Source: Aspidapion aeneum
Lineage: Eukaryota; Arthropoda; Insecta; Coleoptera; Brentidae
DNA: 64,000 bases
NCBI GenBank assembly: GCA_963576565.1
Contig: OY755039.1
Span: forward strand, 142,545,369 to 142,609,368
Direction: 5' to 3'
Under the pieces are notes generated by a model. It was not told the DNA's origin and ran no database searches. It worked only from the letters and a program-made list of their open reading frames with translations. Below are positions 51,301 through 60,300 of this stretch, in pieces. The translations under genes were made by a program, and so were the position numbers. Positions within the stretch are counted from its first letter, which is position 1. Every line of letters begins with the position of its first letter.

Positions 51301-54300
51301 GCTCTTTCGAGAACACTATTTGGGATGTTGAAATTTGAAACCCAGAAATAAGAAAACGATTAGGCAGGACCAGACAGCTTCTGTTTTGATAAGGAAAAAA
51401 GATTAGGGGCTATCGGTTTATACAACTCAATGGTTTAGATGCATTCCCCAATATAAGGGATTACAAATTTTTTTTGAAACAATATGATTTTTGACCGACG
51501 GAATCCTACCATCGAAGAATATTTAAATGATGCTTCATAACAGAACCACATAAATTATTGCATTAACCGAACCGCGCACAGTGGAACGTTTTGAAGATCT
51601 ATGTGGACAACCCTTAAGCAACATTAACACTCTCTAATGCTTGATTTTTTTTTGCTTTAAAGTAGCATAAAATCTATAAAAACATTTAGTATTTGTAATA
51701 TTAGCTTTTACAATATACTGTATATTTTTAACAAAATTGTTTCAACAAACAACAATAAAGTAACGGTATATATTCGCTCTAGTTTTTGCAAGAAGGAATT
51801 TAAATAAAACAGTTATGCAATATACAGGGTGTTTCAGAAAAATTGAAATTTTTAACGGTTGTAAAGATATTCAATAGAGCTTTAAAACAAGGTATCACTA
51901 GACCCACTTTCCCTATTCAAAATATAGGGGTAAAGTATACCCTTCGAAGGGGGTTCGTCCTACAAAAATTTTAAGATAGACAAAAAGTGTCCCCCTCGCA
52001 CTCTAAATACCCAAAAAGGCCTCTGTTTTGATGTTCGTGAAACACCGTGTACTACTAGGGGAAGTCCGGGCAAAGTGAATACCCCGGGCAAAGCGAATTC
52101 TCCCTATAGCTACCAAATGATGAGCTCACGGTTTGTTGCGTATTAACAACTAAGCTCAGCCACCGCATCTCAGTTTCAGGCAAACATTTGCTTAAGCTAT
52201 CACGCCACGTAGCTTGTGTAAAACGTTAAAGTGTGTTATTCCGTAAAATATATTGATTTCACAAGGTAAGTTTTTCGCAAATAATCATAGCGCTATTTAA
52301 TTGGCAATTTTAGGTTTTTTACAGTTCTAATCTATACTTAAGTAGCTCTACTTTCTGTATATATAATTTAGATTGAAGTGGCTATTTTTTTTAAAAAACA
52401 ATATAACCTCGAAAATGGTTACGTCGGGCAAAGTGAATAGGGCAAAGTGAATACCATATTCACTTTGCCCGGCCGTTTTAATATTTTACGTTAACTTTAA
52501 TAACAGATACATTTTGTTATAGATGGCCAACAAAAGAAGGACAAAACAATGCACCTGGAGTAAAGAAGTGATGCAAACAGCCATAGATTTTTGCAAAAGT
52601 GGCGAATCGATTAAAGGAACAGCCAAAAAGTACGGGTTACCATATGCAACTTTATATAGGCACCTAAAAAGTGGCACTGCGTCTCCACAAGTACACCATT
52701 AAAAGAAGAACAAAATGAAAGATTTGAAAAAAACAAAGTTAAGAAAGTCACTAAGAAATTGCATAACAACTCTACGACGATTTCGCAAAAAACTGGAAAA
52801 GAGAATAAGAACACTAAAAACAAGCCCTCCAAAAATGACAAGGAAGCTAAAAAGCAGAGGAAAGTTGAGAAATTTAACGATATTACATGCATTTTTTGTG
52901 GTGAAATTAATACTGAAGAAGATGGCAATCCAACTGAAGATTGGATTCGATGTATTGTATGTTATCAATGGTGTCACGAAGAATGTTCCGCATTTAAAGG
53001 CAGCGGAGATTACATATGTGATAATTGCTCCAATTAGATATTTAAAAAAAATATTTTTGTTTAGTATTCTTCAAGAATTTACTTATAGATTTAGATAATA
53101 TAAGTTTTCAAGTTTATAGGATTACATTTTACGTGTCTTGGCAGCATTTCCTAATCTTATCCACTTTGCCCAGCTGTAGTATCCACTTTACCCAGAGGTC
53201 CGGGCAAAGTGGATACTGCTACCATTTTTTTATTTTTTATTTTTAGCCACAATAGTTTTAAGAAAAAAAAATCTACTACTTTAAAAACTAAATAAATAAG
53301 GACTGATTTTAGATAGTTACTTTAGTTTATTTTCTAATAACTTTTCTTTGAAATCCATACAAAACTTAAGGTATTCACTTTGCCCGGACTTCCCCTACTA
53401 CTAAGATATAATGCTTGTGCATGATAGGTATGTACCTCTTTCATTTTTAGTCTGTACTTTTCCATGTGGATTTACCTAAGCTTCAAAAACCTCAATTTGG
53501 CGCCCTTGTGGCGCAACTTGGTTAGACATCCAGGGGCCTTTTGTAGGTCCCTGGCCTGTCTCCGGGCCGGTACAGGAACGCATCCTGTACCACGGGGTTT
53601 TGATGCCCCTCGACCCATCTCATGAAACGATCCTTCTGCTCCTGGATCGTTTCTGAGATATCCTCGATGTTGAGCTCCCTTTTGATTTGTACGTTACGCA
53701 CAAACCAAGGGGCTCCCGCTATTTGTCTTACGACTCTATTCTGAAAGCTTTGTAGCCTTCCCATTTGTGTTTTGCATACCTTGTTCCAGCATAAGGCTGC
53801 ATACGTTAGTATAGGGCGAACGACTTGCCTCCATATTTGTAATTTTACTCTCCGGTCCCAACAAACATTTAAAGTTGTAACGACGAAACGCCAACTAGAA
53901 AGAATTTCTTAAAAGTAACCGCAACGTACTCCCGCTACGTCTCAGTATACCATACAGCGACGTTATAATTCCCTAAGTGGGGAACCAATTTCTGGTTGTA
54001 ACTACTAGGCCAAGTGTTTAAAGTCACTGTAGTAACAACTACACTACTACGTCGTAGCCAGGTATCTACTACGTCGAAGAGGCTGTTTTTTTCCGTAATG
54101 GCATCAAAGTTGCGATGTAGTTGCAAATAATATAATCGTTTCTTTTTGGTAGAATTGTAACACAATATGGTGGACACAACAGTAAACAGACTCGCTTAGT
54201 TTTTTTGTTTGGTTATGGTTATAATATGAACTATGTTATCCAAAAGTGTGAGAATTTACGAGCAGAGGATCAAAATTCGAGTGCGACGCAAAGTTTTTTG

Positions 54301-57300
54301 TATAACATGCATTATATATATTGCAAAAAACCGGTGCGCCCGTAAAATTGAGCCGTTTTCTGGTAGCTGATGGAATTTTTGTGTTGTGATTTTGGAGGTT
54401 ATGTTTTCATAATCGACAGTTAACTCCAACAAATGGTGCTTAAGAAGAGCATTTTTGGTAAGCTTCAACTAATTTGTTTATAAAATAGTATGGCTCTTTA
54501 ATATGAGCTCATAAAACGACAACAAAAATATTAAATTTTCTTTCTTACATAAAAACATGGCGTCCCAAACTATATTCCCTGATAGTCGAAAAGGTTACTT
54601 GAAAGTAGTTGCGGCTTTAAAGTTGATCCAAAAAGTTATTTTGTCTACATTGTTACATCAGATGTTACTATGATGACACAAACTTTTGTGGTAAAAATTA
54701 AAGTTATAATGTAGTTGTCGGATACACTTGTTTGGGACTCCAATGAAGCTTAACTTTCTAGTGGTAATTAAGTAGGATATAAAAGTCACGGCGACTACGA
54801 AATAACGACTAAAAAGAAAGTAAAACTTTAGCAACGTCCTATTGTGGTAGAGAAGACTATCAGAATCGACTATCAAGAAACAATCCTATGAAGTAGTTTA
54901 GAGGGTCGTTTTTACGAAACATCTACTATTTCCTGATACTAAATAGTTGTTAGAACTAAAAAGTAACAAATTTTGGTTGGGATCACCACATTTCTACTAT
55001 AAGAAAGTAGCAAAGCGTTTAGAACATGTAGCCGCTACTATAAATGTTAGTTGGGGTGTAGAGTGCTCCTGGCATTTAACAAGGGGTATAGCCTACTGTG
55101 GGCTCCCCTTGCTTTTTGAAGTGCGTTCGATACCTGGTCGTTCCAGGTTAGTTTCTTGTCGAAAACTAACCCCAGGTAAACACCGTGTACACTGTGGTAT
55201 TAGTAAGCAGAAGGTCCCTGATTCAAATCCAGTCTGAGGTTAAATCTTTAGTTATCTTATTTTTCTTATTTATGCCTTGCCCCTAAAATCATCCCCATTA
55301 AAGCACACACTCTCGAATGTTTATATAAAAATTTTTTTTGTAAATTGTGTAAGGAAATATAACTATTTTATGAAAACCGTATGCATTAGCGCTATTAGGT
55401 GGGGCAGAGGGGTTCACCCCCTGACATAAACAAAATATTTTTTATTCTAGTAAAATAAATTGGTAAAAATTTTTTTTTAAGTCACAAGCATTTATAAAAT
55501 GCACTAAAAATTAAAAAATAATTTTCTAAAATTCTAATATTATCATAATAATAAAAGCGATGGCCGCAAATCAAAGCATAAGTTAATCTAAATTTGTGAT
55601 CTAAACACTTAAAGAATATTCAACATAGCAGGTCATCAAAGATATGTTTACCTACCATACCTATGTCAGAGAAATGCTTGGGTATCTTGGGTCGGGTTGG
55701 GTGGATTTGGTACCTCTGCATTTTTCTGCTAGATTAATTCTTGCAAATAGTGATATTTAATTGATACGGATATCTTATCGTGCTAACATCGTCAAAATTT
55801 CCATCTGTCGGCCATCGCTTTTATTATTATGATAATATTAGAATTTTAGAAAATTATTTTTTAGGACATTTTTTCATTATTGTATTGTCGTCGGACCACT
55901 ATATGTATACCAAATTTCATCCAAATCGGATAATGGGAAGTGTGTCCAAAACGCATTTTTCTATTGATGGGGGTGGGGGTAGGAGTGGGAGAATTTTTTT
56001 TTTCAATGGTTTATTTTCATCGGACCACTATATGTATACCAAATTTCATCCAAATCGGATAATGGGAAGGGTGTCAATAACGCATTTTCTGTGGAAGGGG
56101 GTGGGGGTAGGGGTGGGAGGATATATTTTTTAATGTTGTATTGTCATCGGACCACTATGTGCATACCAAATTTTATCAAAATCGGATAACGGGAAGTGTG
56201 TCAAAAACACATTTTTGTATAGAAGGGGTGGGGGTAGGGGTGAGAGGATATTTTTTTTCTTAATGTTGTATTGTCATCGGACCACTATGTGCATACCAAA
56301 TTTTATCCAAATCGGATAACGGGAAGTGTGTCAAAAACACATTTTTCTATAGAAGGGGTGGGGGTAGGGGTGGGAGGATATTTTTTTCTTAATATACTAT
56401 GTGCATACCAAATTTTATCCAAATCGGATAACGGAAAGTGTGTCAAAAACACATTTTTCTATAGAAGGGGTGGGGGGTAGAGGTGGGAGGATATTTTTTT
56501 CTTAATGTTGTATTGTCATGGGACCACTATGTGTGTACCAAATTTCATCCAAATCGGATAATGGGAAGTGTGTCAAAAACGCTTCACAAGATTTGATAGA
56601 TAGTTAGATAGTTAGATAGTTAGATAGTTAGATAGTTAGATAGTTAGATAGTTAGATAGTTAGATAGTTAGATAGTTAGATAGTTAGATAGTTAGATAGT
56701 TAGATAGTTAGATAGTTAGATAGTTAGATAGTTAGATAGTTAGATAGTTAGATAGTTAGATAGTTAGATAGTTAGATAGTTAGATAGTTAGATAGTTAGA
56801 TAGTTAGATAGTTAGATAGTTAGATAGTTAGATAGTTAGATAGTTAGATAGTTAGATAGTTAGATAGTTAGATAGTTAGATAGTTAGATAGTTAGATAGT
56901 TAGATAGTTAGATAGTTAGATAGTTAGATAGTTAGATAGTTAGATAGTTAGATAGTTAGATAGTTAGATAGTTAGATAGTTAGATAGTTAGATAGTTAGA
57001 TAGTTAGATAGTTAGATAGTTAGATAATTAGATAGTTAGACAGAACATCTGAAGCTAAATAAAAGCTTGTAAAAAAAACAAAGCTCAAACTAAAATGTTT
57101 TTGCAAAACTTTATTTTCAATTATTTGTTATCCATAGTCACGGATGGATGGGCCATATGGGAAAATGAAAAAAATCCCGGTGGGCCGGAGCCGTCTATGC
57201 CGGTGCCTTATGAGCCGTTGCCTTATGGGCCGTTCTCCTATTTTTTCCCGGGCCGGCTTACATTTCCCTAACCAGCCCTGCCCATAGTGCATTTTGTTTG

Positions 57301-60300
57301 CTAAACGTAGACTTTCCCCCATCACTAAATGTCGCAACAAAAAACATAGCAAACCACACCAAAATAATGTTGATAAACATTTCAAAATCAAAAAGTTTAT
57401 TCAATTATTTAATACTTTTAAATGCCATAAAAGTATGTCGCTTCGCTTAAGCGCGAATTATTATCACTACTTTCAAAAACCAAAAGAAAACTTCGCGGAA
57501 AAGTAATTTCGGAACGCTTAATAAAAACAAAAATCACTTTTGTTTCACCAAGGCAGGACTGACTTAATAACTCTCAACATTTCCAATAGCTGAAAAGTCT
57601 GTAACATTGTATAAGGAATAACAGACACTTATTGAAATAAAACCTGACCTTGTTTTAAAATCGACCCTGTGGTGACAGATTTACATATAAAAAGCAGCTG
57701 GTCTCCATCAAAATTCGGCCTTTGTGTTAGTTAGCGGCTTTATTATTAAATTTAGCTTTGGTATGTCAATTTTGAATGCTTAGTCCGGATTTTTACTACG
57801 TCCGGGTGGGTCCGGGCGGATTTTTCATAAACGTCCGGATTTTAAAGTAGCCGCCTTTATAAACATCAAATAATGCAAAATAAACTAGTTTCAAAAAATG
57901 TAATTAAACAATAATCGTCGATAAATTTAGCAGTGTGAATTCACCTTTAAGCGGGGTCTTCACATAACGTTTTACCTTACATCTTGCCTGTTTAGTCAAA
58001 ACGCATCAAGTAAAACTTTGTGTGTAGGCGGAAGAACGGACGTTTTACTTGAACTGATTTAAGACGGAAGACCGCCTAGAGAACTGACCGGATCACGCAT
58101 TGTTTTCCAATAAAACCATCGTTTTGTATCAAAAACTGATCTAAAAACGTACGTTAAAACTATCAAGTGTCTACGCTAGTCTTCAACCGTCATACTTGAC
58201 CCTTTTGACTGACAGGCAAGACGTAAGGTAAAACGTTATGTTAAGACCCCGCTTAAAGTAGTATTATTAATTTCGCCTTGTTGAATTACACTTCTGCCGT
58301 GTGGTCTTAAGCACACACAATTTTTTTGATGAAGTTTGTAATCTAAAAAAGTACATATCAGACAATTCTACTTCTGATGACCACAATCTGCCTACCCACG
58401 AAAAATGGGCAAAATATTTTAATGCAAGTATTTCTACCCAGTGGACCAAAGAAAGAAATAGGCTGCTATTATCTTCTGTAAAAGGAATACTCATGACTTC
58501 ATACAATTTAGGAAATATGAGCTGCTCAGAATTTTACGATTTTGTACTTCTGCCTAAAAATTCAACGCTGTTGTATAAAATACAAAGCAGTGAAAAGTAC
58601 CTATAAAATAGTAGGTATATTATGTTATTTATTAGTTATTGTTTCAACAAAAAAAAAGTTGATTTTTTGTGTGTAGCATCGAAAAAATTTTGACGTCCGG
58701 ATTTTGTCAGGATTTTCTTGACGGCTGGTCCTGGTTAGAGACGTTTTCATCTGGTAACCCTATGAATGCTCAGCTGTTAGTTTTCTGTGTAAATGTGTCG
58801 TAAATAAAGTCGACTCTAAAATAAAGTCAGGTTTTATTCCAATAAGTCCCTAATATCACCTTAAAGTTTCGCCTTATATCTACTTTTGTATGTTATGTAA
58901 AATTTTACTTACCCCCTAAATGTAGCAAGAAAAAACATAGTAAACCACATCATAATAATATTGAAAAATATTCAAAAAATCCAAAAAATTTGTGAATTAT
59001 TTAAAATTTTTAAAAACATAGCGCACTCTTTCAGTGGCAGATCCAGATGGGGGGCCAGAGGGACCCCCCCCCCCTTCCCTGAAATATAACGTACTTTTTA
59101 GTTTAGCAGCATCACTTATTTAAAATTTATCACAAAATTCTACACAATTTTTTTTTAAATTTCACTTGCGGTGCCAAAAAGCTCGTCTAGATACTAAATT
59201 TTACACCTTAGATCTATCTCTAATAAAAAATACTCTGCCAATATATGGGCCCCTAAGCTCACACTAGGTACTATAGTTATAGTTTACGTGTGAGCTAATA
59301 TAACTAAAAACTGAAATATATTTTATTCAACTCCAGACTAAATTACCTTTTGTTTGATACCACACAAGCCATGTTTTGACTTAAACTCAAATTTTAAAAA
59401 TCTACCCCCACCCTTAAAAAAAGCAAAAACTAAAATGTATTTTGTGAAACTCCGAACTCAATTACCTTTCGTTTGATATCACACACTCCATACTTTCACT
59501 TAAACTCTAATTTTTGAAATATACCCCCACCCTTTTTTAAAATAAATTAAAATGTATTTTGTTTAACTCCAGACTCAATTACCTTTCGTTTGATATCACA
59601 CAAGCCATATTTTCACATAAACTCTAATTTTTTAAATCTACCCCCACCCTTTTATTTGGTTTGTGTTCGGTGGATTTTGTTCATTTTTAAATGGGGCCAT
59701 CTCGACCCAAGACCCAGCCTAGGTACCAAATTTCATTAAAATCGGCCAAGCGGTTTTTGAGTTATGCGCGTTGGTCGTTACAGACAGACAGACATACAGA
59801 CAGACAGACAGACAGACAGACGGCGCAACAAAAAGGTTTCAAAATCGTCTGAAACGCAAAGATATATAAAATTTTTTGAAATCGGAGCAACTTTTTTTTT
59901 CTCGAAAAAATTAGGATCACCATAGCTCACTCTACTATAGTATAGTATATGTATGAGCTAATATTTTAATGTTTGTTGCCACTTTGGCCCCTTCCCTCCC
60001 AAAATATCTAAAAGTATGTCAATTCGCTTAAGCGCGACTTATTTACACTTAAACTACTTTCAAAACCGAAATAAAACTTCGCAGAAAAGTACTTTCGAAA
60101 CGGCTAATAAAAACAAAAATCCCCTTTCTTTCACCAACGCACGTCCTAATAACTGTCAAAATTTCCAATAGTCGAAAAGAAAAGTCTATAATAGTCTAGT
60201 CTATATAGAATAATATTACTTTAAAGTTTCGCCATATATCTACTTTATGTAAAAATTTACTTACCCCCGTAACTAAACGTAGCAACAAAAAACATAGCAA

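Larger units (their letters stand above)
52058..53395 (+). mobile_element. Internally deleted pogo-like transposon
   Basis: 1338 bp, TIRs GGGGAAGTCCGGGCAAAGTG / CACTTTGCCCGGACTTCCCC (26 bp perfect with AATACC). Flanked by TACTACTA on both sides, either a real 8-bp duplication or TA within a (TAC)n context. About nine GGGCAAAGTG(A/G)AT motifs lie near both ends in both orientations. Two coding segments remain. Confidence 0.8.
57781..58762. mobile_element. hAT element (TAGGGTTACCAGA), copy 2
   Basis: 982 bp, inverse orientation to 22731-23712. Exact 8-bp duplication TGAATGCT (57773-57780, 58763-58770). The left TIR has lost about 12 bp. It sits within a degraded GGGACC-type MITE (GGTATGTCAATTTTGAA before, CAGCTGTTAGTTTTC after). 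Confidence 0.9.
58975..60190 (-). repeat. Leader/promoter part of unit II, interrupted by transposons
   Basis: Upstream part of the second tandem unit, matching 60329-60570 in two blocks (58975-59031 and about 60000-60190). It is split by a hAT MITE that begins at 59032, which is itself split by CTGT-family copy 7. Unit III keeps the uninterrupted join (gcgcactctttcaaaatgtctaag). Confidence 0.6.

Noticed and set aside
52611..52977. Hydrophobic minus-strand frames over the pogo-like element
   Set aside because: Antisense shadows of the Lys/Asn-rich transposase linker and PHD-like finger.
52050..53403. Firm assignment of an 8-bp target duplication to the pogo-like element
   Set aside because: TACTACTA is low complexity and pogo elements duplicate TA, so both readings fit; left open.
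55195..55245. Functional tRNA gene
   Set aside because: Only B-box-like stretches; no cloverleaf, no A box at proper distance, no terminator.
56595..57040. Regular repeat array as a CRISPR
   Set aside because: Head-to-tail 8-bp units without unique spacers: a microsatellite in a eukaryotic genome.
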